NCBI RefSeq assembly: GCF_013408565.1
Contig: NZ_JACBZX010000001.1
Coordinates: 2,790,001 to 2,854,000 of the forward strand
DNA length: 64,000 nt
Direction of reading: 5' to 3'
DNA from: Janibacter alkaliphilus
Lineage (GTDB): Bacteria; Actinomycetota; Actinomycetes; Actinomycetales; Dermatophilaceae
Shown: piece after piece, positions 51,701 to 59,351 of the stretch
Layout: each line of letters opens with the position of its first letter
Numbering within the stretch: the first letter of the stretch is position 1
Notes under the pieces: model-generated
What the model saw: the letters and a program-made list of their open reading frames with translations, nothing else
What the model was told of the DNA's origin: nothing
Database searches by the model: none
Translations under genes and position numbers: made by a program

Positions 51701-53224
51701 GTTGCCGGACTGCAGGGTGTCGTCGAGCGCGGCCAGGTAGTTCGCGCCGTGGGCCGAGGTGTTGGGCGTGGTCTCCGGGATCACCGCGTCCCGGCTGAAG
51801 AGCGAGCTGGGCAGGTCGTCCGGCCGCTCCTCGCTCCACCGGTACTGCGGGCGGGTCTGCCCGGGCAGCAGCAGCACCCGACCGTCCTCGGCCCCCTCGT
51901 CGACGGCGTCGGCGGCCTGGCGCCAGTAGCCCGGCACGTCCAGCGGCGAGGTGTAGAGGTTGCCGGTGATCGCCGGGGCGACCAGCGCGAAGAGGGTGGC
52001 CATGGCGAGCCCGCCGACGGCCGGCCCTGCGCCCGGCCGGGACATGACCCGGGGCAGCGTCCGAGCCAGGCCCACCCCGAGGACCAGGGCGAAGGCGAGG
52101 GCCAGGCCGGCACCGATCTTGTTCGTCGTGCGGAAGGCCTCCATCGCCGGCACGTGCTCGAGGACCCAGCCGAGCAGCAGGGCGAACCCGCTGCTGCCGC
52201 GTCCGTCGGGGTAGAGCCCGACCATGACCACCGCGGCCAGGGCAGCGGTGCCGGCGCTGAGCCGGGCCAGCCGGGCCGGGACGACCCGCAGCGAGAGCAG
52301 CGCGGCCGCCGGCCAGAGCATGGTCAGCAGGATGACCAGGGGGCTGGTCAGGTAGATGGCGAACTCGGGGATCCACGGCCCGGTCTCGTCCGAGCCGTAG
52401 TAGCTCCACAGGCCCAGGCCGCGCAGCACCTCGACGAAGGAGCTGGTCCGGTTGATCCCCTCGGGCGTCTCCGAGGCGTCGACGATCTGGGTGCCGGTCG
52501 CGGTGGCGGCGATGCTCGGCACCAGCCAGTAGAGGGAGACAGCCACGACGAAGAGGGCGCACCGGGCGAGCGCCCCGGCGACCTCCCGCCACCGCAGCCC
52601 CTGCTCGGTGCGCACGTACAGCGCCAGCGGGATGACCAGGAGCAGCTGCAGCACCGGCACCACGCCGACGTTCATCCCGCTCATCGCGAAGAAGACCAGC
52701 CCGGTGGCGGCCGGCCAGGTCCAGCCGCGCGGGTCGCGCAGCGCCTTCGTGATGGTGATCAGCAGCCACGGCAGCAGCGCCATCGGCAGGGCGATCGCCA
52801 GCGTGCTGCCGGCGGCCACCGCGTAGGGGTTGGCGATGTAGGCCACGCCGGCGATGAGGGCCGCCCAGCGCCCGGCCCGCGGGACCAGGGTGCGCAGCAG
52901 CCGGGCGGTCCCCCAGGCGGCCAGCGCCCAGAGCAGCAGGTGGTAGATCTTGAAGGCCATCTCGGCGTCCAGGCCGATCCCGCGCAGCAGCGCGGTGACC
53001 GCGAGCACCGGTACCAGGCCGACGTTGAGGTTGGGCGAGCCCAGGTAGGGCGAGCTGCTCCAGGCGGAGAGGTAGCGGGGCAGCATCTCGCCCGGCGCGA
53101 GGTAGACCTCGGGCTTGATGTCGGTCTGGAAGACGCCCCAGCTGTTGCCGACGACGATGAGGGTCAGCAGGGTGAGGAGTCCGGCGGTGACCAGGCGGTA
53201 GGGCGTGATCTGCCTACGACGCAC
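48704..53224 (-). CDS. Large DUF3367 (AftD-like) GT-C membrane protein
   Basis: A 1506-residue second DUF3367 protein. The GT-C half starts after a basic N-terminus with a first loop TDIKPEVYLAPGEMLPRYLSAW and about eleven membrane segments to residue 430. An extracytoplasmic region of about 800 residues follows, with discoidin/CBM-like stretches (ENAIDGDRSTAWLFG, GERLDLTLPEPTELGEVTIR and DGSARTAWVPGGPLAEAWWQ). The last 300 residues have a membrane segment, a Ser/Pro/Ala linker with tandem SAPAE repeats (near 49280-49330) and three more membrane segments. GTG at 53224 has GGAGGGAG ahead. It heads the GT2-GT4-membrane protein run. Confidence 0.87.
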   Translation of the reverse strand: MRRRQITPYRLVTAGLLTLLTLIVVGNSWGVFQTDIKPEVYLAPGEMLPRYLSAWSSSPYLGSPNLNVGLVPVLAVTALLRGIGLDAEMAFKIYHLLLWALAAWGTARLLRTLVPRAGRWAALIAGVAYIANPYAVAAGSTLAIALPMALLPWLLITITKALRDPRGWTWPAATGLVFFAMSGMNVGVVPVLQLLLVIPLALYVRTEQGLRWREVAGALARCALFVVAVSLYWLVPSIAATATGTQIVDASETPEGINRTSSFVEVLRGLGLWSYYGSDETGPWIPEFAIYLTSPLVILLTMLWPAAALLSLRVVPARLARLSAGTAALAAVVMVGLYPDGRGSSGFALLLGWVLEHVPAMEAFRTTNKIGAGLALAFALVLGVGLARTLPRVMSRPGAGPAVGGLAMATLFALVAPAITGNLYTSPLDVPGYWRQAADAVDEGAEDGRVLLLPGQTRPQYRWSEERPDDLPSSLFSRDAVIPETTPNTSAHGANYLAALDDTLQSGNGGSHHVSPYARYLGADQILLRHDVAWEGDGGARPGTTSTALSSDPGLRGLVNFGEPGENTFTVANPPVSVEESLLPPLQLYGVRSAPGVVRAAPVAGSIVVAGDAWSVPALAREDLLAGDPTLRYAADLGADELSSMLGEDGRLVVTDTNQRRSVIANRLTAGHSAVLAPDEDPGLTRALGDDPDDQSVLVRDGVEVQATDEGGTFFDVPSGVAENAIDGDRSTAWLFGDFQGATGERLDLTLPEPTELGEVTIRTTALGDTAIDALVVSAGERRERVTADEDGIVRVDLDGVETDELRLEVAGQRGTGFSLVGVSEIDLGLPEPLVAERVTRTPRTLDTLYADLDPEQRERFARTPLDVSLTRVQNTDSLDDDTEQGLRRAFSVPDDREVSLTATARMADDAEPLMDEVLGLDTTYQARSSGAYFDSVERRASQASDGSARTAWVPGGPLAEAWWQIRGPQRTIDDVTVRQVADPEDEGDTAWITGVRVLVDGEEVATGEVGEGSATVTVPEGTTGRTVRVVVDEVDDAQGQRPPRVSDIDTGATIAATGEEQTCITVATLDGEPVQMRPRDTENLAGPRGPATRWVGCGRESLVWGEHQLRPVDGVQLDTVTMRDVQGREPTEPTPPPVVGTEQGGGSSLSVEVGPSRTPYVLSIGQGYDPRWTATLEDGTDLGEPIVVNGYATGWLVESTQGQTIDIRFGPQRPATVALVASGGSLLVAGILFAAPLARRRREEVASEREGAWGDEHQSGPAEPGEPDPRPGAGTSGRGTSGRRSGATAGATAVATTPAESAPAESAPAETSAVGTAAGEPPASSGSSAPVTDAGAPAVSGLPDAAETDEHAPGSHVAPRTPRAPLGERLFRASGRSRLLLEAALALGALLIGGIGAGLGALLAVLLLRRVGPRPRLLVAVGSALVLVSAILFVLQAQAAGTLGEISASTVAEALVPHHVAGAGLTMAVLGAFLRPVRRPGARRGDERTPPDRETNDAEENDAHA

Positions 53225-53320
53225 GCCCTCTCCCTCCGTCGCGACCGGCCGTGGGACGTGCGCTGGCACGTCGAGCGCCGATCCTAACCGACCCCGGGCC
53301 CGCCACTACCGAGGCGTAAC

Positions 53321-54628
53321 ATGACGATCGCCACCCCGTCGGCCTGCCCGAAGGACCCCATGCCGCTCTCGCCCCGTCGCGCGCTGCCCGCCGCTGCGGC
53401 CGTGCTCGGGATCAGCATGGGTCTGGCCAACCTGCTCAGCTACGTCTTCGTCGTCTTCGTCTCCTCGGCGCTGGGCCCGGCCGACTTCGGCGGCTTCTCC
53501 GCGCTGAACACCTACGGGGTGCTGCTGGCCATGCCGGCCGGCGCCTTCCAGGTGGTCGTCGCCGCCCGGCAGACCGACGCCGCCCGGGCCGCCGGGCGGG
53601 CCCTCACCGGGGTGCGCAGCGCCCTGCTCGTCGGCAGCGGCCTGGCGGTGGTGACCATCGCGCTCGCCCCGGTGCTGCGCGACGTGCTGCGGCTGGACTC
53701 GGCCTGGTCGGTGGTCTGGCTGGCGCTCATGGTGCCCCCGATGACCGTCACCGGTGCGCTGCAGGGCGTGCTGCTGGGCCGGGAGCGCTACGGCCGGCTC
53801 TCCGGGATCTACCTGGTGACCGGCGGCACCCGGCTGGTGGCGGCGGTGCTGGCGGTGGTGGCCGGGCTGAGCGTGGCGCAGATCTTCGCCGCCACCTTCG
53901 TCGCCTCGGTGGTCTCGGTGCTGGCGGCCCTGGGGGTCACCCGCGGGCTGCTGGGGCAGGGACCGCGGGCCGAGCACCCGGCGGAGCTGCTGACCGGGCT
54001 GGTGAAGAGCAACGTGGCGCTGGCCGGGCTGACCGCGCTCTCCAGCCTCGACGTCGTGCTCGCCCGCGCCCGCCTCGACGACCACGACAGCGGCGCCTAC
54101 GCGCTGGCGGCCCTCTTCGGGCGGGTGGTCTTCTGGGGCACCCAGTTCCTCGCGCTGACCATCGTGCCGACCCTCGCCGACCGCCGCCGCGCCACCGTGG
54201 TCCGCTCGACCCTGCACCGGGCCGCGCTGACCGTGGTGGTGCTCGGCGGGCTGGTGGCGCTGGTCTGCGCGCTCGTGCCCGGCCTGCTGGTGCGCCTGAC
54301 CGGCGGGTCGGCCTTCGCCGACGCCGAGCCGCTGCTCGTCTGGTGCGCGCTGTGCGGGACGCTGTGGGCGGTGGTGCAGGTCTGGCTCTTCGCGGAGATG
54401 AGCCGTGGCGGGCACGTGCTCACCGTCGTGGTCTGGGTCGCGGCCGGCGTGCAGGCGCTGCTCGTGCTCACCTGGCTGGGAGACTCCCCCTACGAGGTGG
54501 TGGCCGCGGTCGGCGGCACCGCCGGTGTGGTGGCGCTGATCGGGCTCATGCTCGTCCCGGCCAAGGAGCCGGCCCCCTCGCCCGGGTCGGCCGAGACGAT
54601 GGAGGCCCTCGACCTCACCCACGACTGA
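53321..54628 (+). CDS. Polysaccharide flippase-like membrane protein (MOP superfamily)
   Basis: A 435-residue polytopic protein of the Wzx/MATE-like group, with about twelve membrane segments. The start region ISMGLANLLSYVFVVFVSSALGPADFGGFSALNTYG is typical of oligosaccharide flippases, as is LQGVLLGRERYGRLSGIYLV. It probably moves a lipid-linked oligosaccharide to the outer face for the DUF3367 transferases. ATG at 53321 has GAGG ahead; a second ATG at 53360 would give a 422-residue form. It reads divergently from the large DUF3367 gene across 96 bp. Confidence 0.85.
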   Translation: MTIATPSACPKDPMPLSPRRALPAAAAVLGISMGLANLLSYVFVVFVSSALGPADFGGFSALNTYGVLLAMPAGAFQVVVAARQTDAARAAGRALTGVRSALLVGSGLAVVTIALAPVLRDVLRLDSAWSVVWLALMVPPMTVTGALQGVLLGRERYGRLSGIYLVTGGTRLVAAVLAVVAGLSVAQIFAATFVASVVSVLAALGVTRGLLGQGPRAEHPAELLTGLVKSNVALAGLTALSSLDVVLARARLDDHDSGAYALAALFGRVVFWGTQFLALTIVPTLADRRRATVVRSTLHRAALTVVVLGGLVALVCALVPGLLVRLTGGSAFADAEPLLVWCALCGTLWAVVQVWLFAEMSRGGHVLTVVVWVAAGVQALLVLTWLGDSPYEVVAAVGGTAGVVALIGLMLVPAKEPAPSPGSAETMEALDLTHD

Positions 54629-54644
54629 CCACCGACGGCGTCAC

Positions 54645-54669
54645 CCACGACGGACGACGTCGGTCGTGG
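54645..54669. terminator. Hairpin between convergent flippase and methyltransferase genes
   Basis: Arms CCACGAC and GTCGTGG enclose an 11-nt loop in the 44-bp convergent gap. Confidence 0.45.
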
Positions 54670-54672
54670 CCC

Positions 54673-55524
54673 TCAGGACCGGTCGGAGGCCTCGATCGAG
54701 CTGGCCTCCTTGGAGGGGTAGAGCCGCTTCGCCAGCGGCACCAGCCCCGGGAAGCGGTGGATCGCGGTCCAGGCGGCCTTCTGGCCGGGGCCGAGCACCG
54801 TGCGGTAGCCGAGCCGGCGCCAGCGCACGTCCCAGGGCTCCTCGCTGCCGCGGGCGGTGGCCGCGTCCCGGCGGAAGCTCAGCGCGTGCAGCCCGTTCGC
54901 CCAGCGCGGGTCGTCGTTGGTGCGGGCGTCCCAGCGCCGCTCCACCCGCCACTGCGGGTGCCGGGCGATGTAGGCGTCGTGGGCGTCGGTGACCATCGGG
55001 TAGGTGGCGTCGTCGACGAGGACCACGGCCTCGTCCGCCAGCCACGGCTCGATGATGCCGAGCGCGAGGTAGTGCGAGGTGGCGGTGTGCTCGCCGTCGT
55101 AGAAGTAGACCCCCACCGGCCGGTCGAGCAGCCCGGGGCGTCGCAGCAACGAGAAGCAGTTGCCCTCGATGAGCCGGACGTCGGCGTGCGCCGCGTGCGT
55201 GGCGAGGTTGTGCTCCAGCTCGGCCCGGGCCTCCTGGCCCTGCATCCCGAACTCGAGGTAGTTCTCCAGCACGTAGAAGGTGCGGTCCGGCACCGAGCGG
55301 ACCGCGCCGCAGATCGAGCGCCCCTTGTAGCTGCCGACCTCGAGGTAGCACTCGTCCTCGGGCAGCGCCCGGGCGGCGGCGTTGAGCACCGCCAGCTCGT
55401 TCGCCGAGGTGTAGCCGTTGACCGTCCGGGTCAGCTCGGCGAAGGCGGGGTCGCTCGGGTCGCTCACCTGCGGGTCACCGTCGAAGGACGCCTCGACCTC
55501 CTCGAGGAAGCGCTCCAGCTGCAT
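54673..55524 (-). CDS. Class I SAM methyltransferase (Methyltransf_24-like)
   Basis: A 283-residue protein with motif I YLEVGSYKGRSICGAV near residue 60, then VRLIEGNCFSLL and the acidic segment VYFYDGEHTATSHYLALG, and VVLVDDATYP. This pattern is seen in sugar O-methyltransferases and cephalosporin-hydroxylase-like methyltransferases. The ATG shares one base with the upstream stop (TGATG), so it is coupled to the charged membrane protein gene. A role in methylating the surface glycan is inferred from context. Confidence 0.8.
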   Translation of the reverse strand: MQLERFLEEVEASFDGDPQVSDPSDPAFAELTRTVNGYTSANELAVLNAAARALPEDECYLEVGSYKGRSICGAVRSVPDRTFYVLENYLEFGMQGQEARAELEHNLATHAAHADVRLIEGNCFSLLRRPGLLDRPVGVYFYDGEHTATSHYLALGIIEPWLADEAVVLVDDATYPMVTDAHDAYIARHPQWRVERRWDARTNDDPRWANGLHALSFRRDAATARGSEEPWDVRWRRLGYRTVLGPGQKAAWTAIHRFPGLVPLAKRLYPSKEASSIEASDRS

Positions 55525-56255
55525 CAGCGGCGGTCCAGGTCCCAGTCGTCGTCAGCGTCCGCGTCGCGGCGCAGGTCGATGTCGTCGCGACGACGCCGCG
55601 GCTCCCGGTCACGGCCGCGTGCGGGGCGCTCCCGGCCCTGGTCCCGGCGCCGGGCCAGGTCGTCCTCGGTGGTCTCGTCGTCCACGGCGACCGCGCGGCG
55701 GGATCCCCCGCGGCGGCGGTCGGCGTCCTCGTCGGTCAGGTCCCGCTCGTCGCGGCGGCGCTCGTCGTGCCCGCGGTCGCCGCGGCCACGCTCCCGGCCA
55801 CCTCGAGCACCGGCCCCTCGGTGGTCGCGGTGGTCGCGCTCGCGCCGACGGTCCCGGTCGTCGACGTCGTCCTCGTCGTCGAACCGGTCGTCGTCGTAGC
55901 GGTCGTCCTCGTCGTCCAGGTCGCGACGGGTACGGCCCCCGGTCTCATCGCCGCGGGTGACCCCGAAGAGGGCGAAGCCGAGGACGATGATCAGCGCACC
56001 GGCGGCCAGGCTGATGTACGCCCGCATCCGGTTCAGCGACTCGGCGGGGTCGCAGACGTTCGCGGCGCCCCCTTCGTCGTTCGGTCGGAAGGCGGAGCCG
56101 CACGTGAAGATGCCCCCGCCGGACTGGGTGAGGTAGACCGGGGCGAGGTAGAAGTACACGGCCAGCAGCAGCAGCGGCGCGCCTGCCATGATCGCGACCT
56201 TGGTCCCGGTGCGCAGGGTCGTGACCGAGCGGGTCTCGTGCGTCGACTCAGACAT
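55524..56255 (-). CDS. Two-pass membrane protein with long Asp/Arg-rich tail
   Basis: A 243-residue protein of no family I recognise. Two membrane segments lie near residues 20-42 and 82-102, with an external loop between them containing two Cys (ITL-type TCGSAFRPNDEG and VCDPAE) that could form a disulfide. From about residue 108 a 135-residue cytoplasmic tail is almost entirely Asp, Glu, Arg, Gly and His, in runs such as DDEDDVDDRDRRRERDH. ATG at 56255 has AGGA 8 nt ahead; starts at 56264 and 56273 are possible. The tail is probably disordered and could act as a scaffold, but this is inference. Confidence 0.7.
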   Translation of the reverse strand: MSESTHETRSVTTLRTGTKVAIMAGAPLLLLAVYFYLAPVYLTQSGGGIFTCGSAFRPNDEGGAANVCDPAESLNRMRAYISLAAGALIIVLGFALFGVTRGDETGGRTRRDLDDEDDRYDDDRFDDEDDVDDRDRRRERDHRDHRGAGARGGRERGRGDRGHDERRRDERDLTDEDADRRRGGSRRAVAVDDETTEDDLARRRDQGRERPARGRDREPRRRRDDIDLRRDADADDDWDLDRR

Positions 56256-56306
56256 GGCGGTCATCCTACTCACGAGTCATTTCGCGTCCGCAGCGAACGG
56301 GTCGGT

Positions 56307-56312
56307 TATGGT
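56307..56312 (+). promoter_or_regulatory. Leaderless-type -10 box of the SGNH acyltransferase
   Basis: TATGGT ends 7 nt before ATG 56320, and no Shine-Dalgarno precedes that ATG. An ATG lies within the box itself at 56308, but it would sit upstream of the predicted transcript start. Confidence 0.55.
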
Positions 56313-56319
56313 CCGGATC

Positions 56320-58278
56320 ATGTCGACGGCCCTCTCTCCCATCGGCCGTCGACCCCCGGGACTGACCTACCGGCCGGCGATCGACGGGGTGCGCGCCGTC
56401 GCGGTGATCGCCGTGGTGGTCTACCACCTGCTGCCGCAGGCCGCCCCCGGCGGCTGGTTCGGGGTGGACGTCTTCTTCGTCGTCTCCGGCTTCCTCATCA
56501 CCTCGCTGCTGCTCGCCCAGCACCGTCGCGGCCACGGCCGGGTGAGCCTCCCCGCCTTCTGGGCGGCCCGGGCGCGGCGGCTCATCCCGGCGCTGCTGCC
56601 GGTGCTGGCGGCGGTGCTGCTGGCCGCGACCGTGCTCACCCCCGCGGGCCGTCGGGACGCGGTGGCCGGAGACGTGCTGGCCACCCTGGGCTACGTCGCC
56701 AACTGGCGCTTCATCCTCGGGGACGAGGCCTACTTCGGGCAGATCTCGGCCCCCTCGCCGCTGCGGCACGCCTGGTCGCTGGCGGTCGAGGAGCAGTTCT
56801 ACATCGTCTACCCGCTGCTGCTGCTGGCGCTGCTCGCGCTCGCCCGACGGCGCAGCACCGTGATCGCCGTGCTCACCGGGCTGGCCGCCGTCTCGGCGCT
56901 GCTCATGGTGAGCCTGCACCAGCCGGGGGTCGATCCCAGCCGGGTCTACTACGGCACCGACACCCGCGCCCACCAGCTGCTCGTCGGCGCCGTGCTCGCG
57001 GCGGTGCTCTCGCCCGGCCCCGGCGAGGTCTCGCGCGACCTCGCCCGGTCCGTCGACCGGTGGTGCCGACGGCTGGCGCTGCCGGCCGGCCTGGTGGTGC
57101 TGTCGGCGATGTGGTGGGCCGGCCGGGCGCAGGAGGTGCTGCTCGAGGGAGCCCTGGTGCCGCTGTCGGTGCTCGTGGCGGTCGTCGTCGTGGCCGCCAG
57201 CAGCCCCCGCGCCAGCCTGGTGCAGCGGGTCCTTTCCGTCGAGCCGCTGCGGCGGGTCGGGCTCATCTCCTACGGCCTCTACCTCTGGCACTGGCCGCTG
57301 GTCGTCTACCTCAACAGCGACGTGCTGCCGCTGCCCGAGCTCGCCCGGGCCGGGGTGCAGCTCATCCTCGCGCTCGTCCTCGCGGTGCTGTCGTACCTGC
57401 TCCTCGAGCGGCCGGTGCGGCGCCACGGGGTGCGGGCGCTGGTCCCCCGGGTGCCGCGGGCCGGGCTGGTCGTCGCCTGGGCCGCGGTACCGGCGCTGGT
57501 CGTCGGGGCGCTGGTCATGCCGACCGCAGCCCGGGCGATCTCCCCGGCACCGCTGACCGCCGACGGTGAGCTCACGGTCCCGGAGCGGCCCTACACCCCC
57601 GGGGAGAGCATCACCACGGTGATGCTCATCGGCAACTCGGTCCCCGGCAGCCTGTACGACACCTTCCCGCAGAGCGCGCACCCCGACCTGCGCCTGGTGG
57701 ACGAGAGCAACCCGGGCTGCGACAGCCTCGGTGTGCCGAAGTACGTCGACGGGGGCGTCGCCCCCGAGCTGGAGGGCTGCGAGGCGTGGCGGGAGAGCTG
57801 GCCCGGAGACGTCGAGGAGAGCTCGGCCGACGTGGTGCTCTACTTCGTGCCGCAGAGCTGGGTCACCGACCGCTACCCCGACGGTCAGGTGGCCGCGGCC
57901 GGCACACCGGTCTGGTCGCGGCTCATCGAGGACGCGCTCGACGAGGCCGACGCGGCGGCCGGCAGCAGCCGCCTGGCACTGGTCAACCTCGCCTGCCACG
58001 ACGTCCCGGACATCGGCGGCGAGGAGAGCGACCGGGTCAACGACATCGAGCACGTGCGCCTGGTCAACGACACCGTCGCGGACTGGGCGGAGCGCCGGGA
58101 CGTGCCGGTGATCGACCAGTACGGGCTGCTCTGTCCCGGCGACGAGGTCAAGGACATCATCAACGGGACACCGCTCTACGAGGACAGCCTGCACTTCACC
58201 GACACCTCCGGACCGATCGTCTGGGGCTGGCTGGCGCCACAGGTGCAGCAGGTGGCGCGCGGCGAGGAGCTGTCCTGA
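56320..58278 (+). CDS. Acyltransferase 3 protein with C-terminal SGNH-like domain
   Basis: A 652-residue OafA-type O-acyltransferase with a fused extracytoplasmic SGNH domain. The membrane half (residues 1-400) begins YRPAIDGVRAVAVIAVVVYH with the catalytic His and has GVDVFFVVSGFLITSLLL, ARRLIPALLPVL and HAWSLAVEEQFYIVYPLLLL. The SGNH part (about 430-652) keeps the block V Asp/His end EDSLHFTDTSG, but block I reads LIGNSVPGSL where GDS is usual. It likely acetylates a periplasmic glycan. The stop overlaps the next gene's apparent CTG start. A larger open frame begins upstream but lacks translation signals. Confidence 0.88.
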   Translation: MSTALSPIGRRPPGLTYRPAIDGVRAVAVIAVVVYHLLPQAAPGGWFGVDVFFVVSGFLITSLLLAQHRRGHGRVSLPAFWAARARRLIPALLPVLAAVLLAATVLTPAGRRDAVAGDVLATLGYVANWRFILGDEAYFGQISAPSPLRHAWSLAVEEQFYIVYPLLLLALLALARRRSTVIAVLTGLAAVSALLMVSLHQPGVDPSRVYYGTDTRAHQLLVGAVLAAVLSPGPGEVSRDLARSVDRWCRRLALPAGLVVLSAMWWAGRAQEVLLEGALVPLSVLVAVVVVAASSPRASLVQRVLSVEPLRRVGLISYGLYLWHWPLVVYLNSDVLPLPELARAGVQLILALVLAVLSYLLLERPVRRHGVRALVPRVPRAGLVVAWAAVPALVVGALVMPTAARAISPAPLTADGELTVPERPYTPGESITTVMLIGNSVPGSLYDTFPQSAHPDLRLVDESNPGCDSLGVPKYVDGGVAPELEGCEAWRESWPGDVEESSADVVLYFVPQSWVTDRYPDGQVAAAGTPVWSRLIEDALDEADAAAGSSRLALVNLACHDVPDIGGEESDRVNDIEHVRLVNDTVADWAERRDVPVIDQYGLLCPGDEVKDIINGTPLYEDSLHFTDTSGPIVWGWLAPQVQQVARGEELS

Positions 58279-59321
58279 GCGGCCTGCAGGCGGTGGTGCT
58301 CGCCGGCGGTCGCGGCAGCCGGATGCGTCCGCTGACCGACGACTGCCCCAAGCCGCTGCTCCCCGTGGGCGACCGCTCGCTGCTGCAGCGCCAGCTGAAC
58401 GACCTCGCCGCGCTCGGCGCGACCCGGGTCGTCGTCGCCGCCGGGTACCGCGCCGCGGACCTCCACTCCGCCTTCCCCGATCACCGCTCCCCCGCTGGCG
58501 GGCCGGACGGTGCGCCGAGCCGCCCCGAGGTGCGGGTGGTGCGCGAGGCACGCCCGCTGGGAACCGGCGGCGGCCTGCGCGAGGCCCTGACCGAGGTGCG
58601 CGACGCCGACGCCGTGCTGGTGCTCAACGGTGACCTGCTCACCGGGCACGACCTGGCCGCGCAGGTGCGCGCGCTGCAGGAGGCCGACGACGAGGTGCTC
58701 GCGGTGGTGCACGTCCGCGAGGTGGCCGACGCGCGTCCCTACGGCAGCGTCGTGCTGGGCCCCGACGACCGGGTCACCGCCTTCGTGGAGAAGTCGGACA
58801 CCCCGCCGGCCCGGACGATCAACGCCGGCACCTACGTGGTGCGACCCGCGCTGCGCGAGCGGATCCCCGACGGTGCGGTCTCGCTGGAGCGGGAGGTCTT
58901 CCCCTCGCTGGCCGCCGAGGGTCGCCTGCACGGCCACCGGGAGGACGCGGACTTCCTCGACGTCGGCAACCCGGCCGCGCTGGTGAGGGCCAACCAGCAG
59001 GTGGTCCGGGCCGGTGGCGCCGAGGCGCTGGTGCTGCCCGGCGCGCAGGTCCACCCCGACGCGGTGCTCACCGGCGGCAGCGTCGTGCACCCCGGGGCCC
59101 GGGTCGGTGCGGGCGCCCGGCTCGACGGCGCGGTCGTGCTGCCGGAGGCGGTCATCGGCACAGGGTGCCTCGTCGCCCGGTCGGTGATCGGTCTGCAGGC
59201 CGAGCTGGGCGAGGACGCGTCGGTCATCGACGCGGCGCTGGGCACCGGGGTGCGGATCGCGCCGGGCGCGCAGGTGCGCGACGCGCTGCTCCCGGACCCG
59301 GTGGCGGCGCCGGGGCGCTGA
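58275..59321 (+). CDS. NDP-sugar nucleotidyltransferase, possible heptose- or mannose-1-phosphate guanylyltransferase
   Basis: A 348-residue protein with an N-terminal nucleotidyltransferase domain (LQAVVLAGGRGSRMRPLTDDCPKPLLPVGD, VLVLNGDLLTG, DFLDVGNPAALV) and a C-terminal left-handed beta-helix (residues 250-345) of hexapeptide repeats. It resembles mannose-1-P guanylyltransferases and HddC, which makes GDP-heptose. With hddA, gmhA and gmhB present, it could complete the GDP-heptose pathway; this is inference. No ATG or TTG fits the N-terminus. CTG at 58275 overlaps the upstream stop (CTGA) and has GAGGAG 5 nt ahead. GTG at 58293 would cut into the first beta strand. Confidence 0.85.
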   Translation: MSGLQAVVLAGGRGSRMRPLTDDCPKPLLPVGDRSLLQRQLNDLAALGATRVVVAAGYRAADLHSAFPDHRSPAGGPDGAPSRPEVRVVREARPLGTGGGLREALTEVRDADAVLVLNGDLLTGHDLAAQVRALQEADDEVLAVVHVREVADARPYGSVVLGPDDRVTAFVEKSDTPPARTINAGTYVVRPALRERIPDGAVSLEREVFPSLAAEGRLHGHREDADFLDVGNPAALVRANQQVVRAGGAEALVLPGAQVHPDAVLTGGSVVHPGARVGAGARLDGAVVLPEAVIGTGCLVARSVIGLQAELGEDASVIDAALGTGVRIAPGAQVRDALLPDPVAAPGR

Positions 59322-59351
59322 GCGTCCGCGGTGCCCGTCCGCGTCGGGCGC

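Noticed and set aside
49901-53287. Open frame of 1128 residues on the plus strand
   Set aside because: It is the exact antisense of the DUF3367 protein, with repetitive Gly/Arg/Gln/Val composition and no domains.
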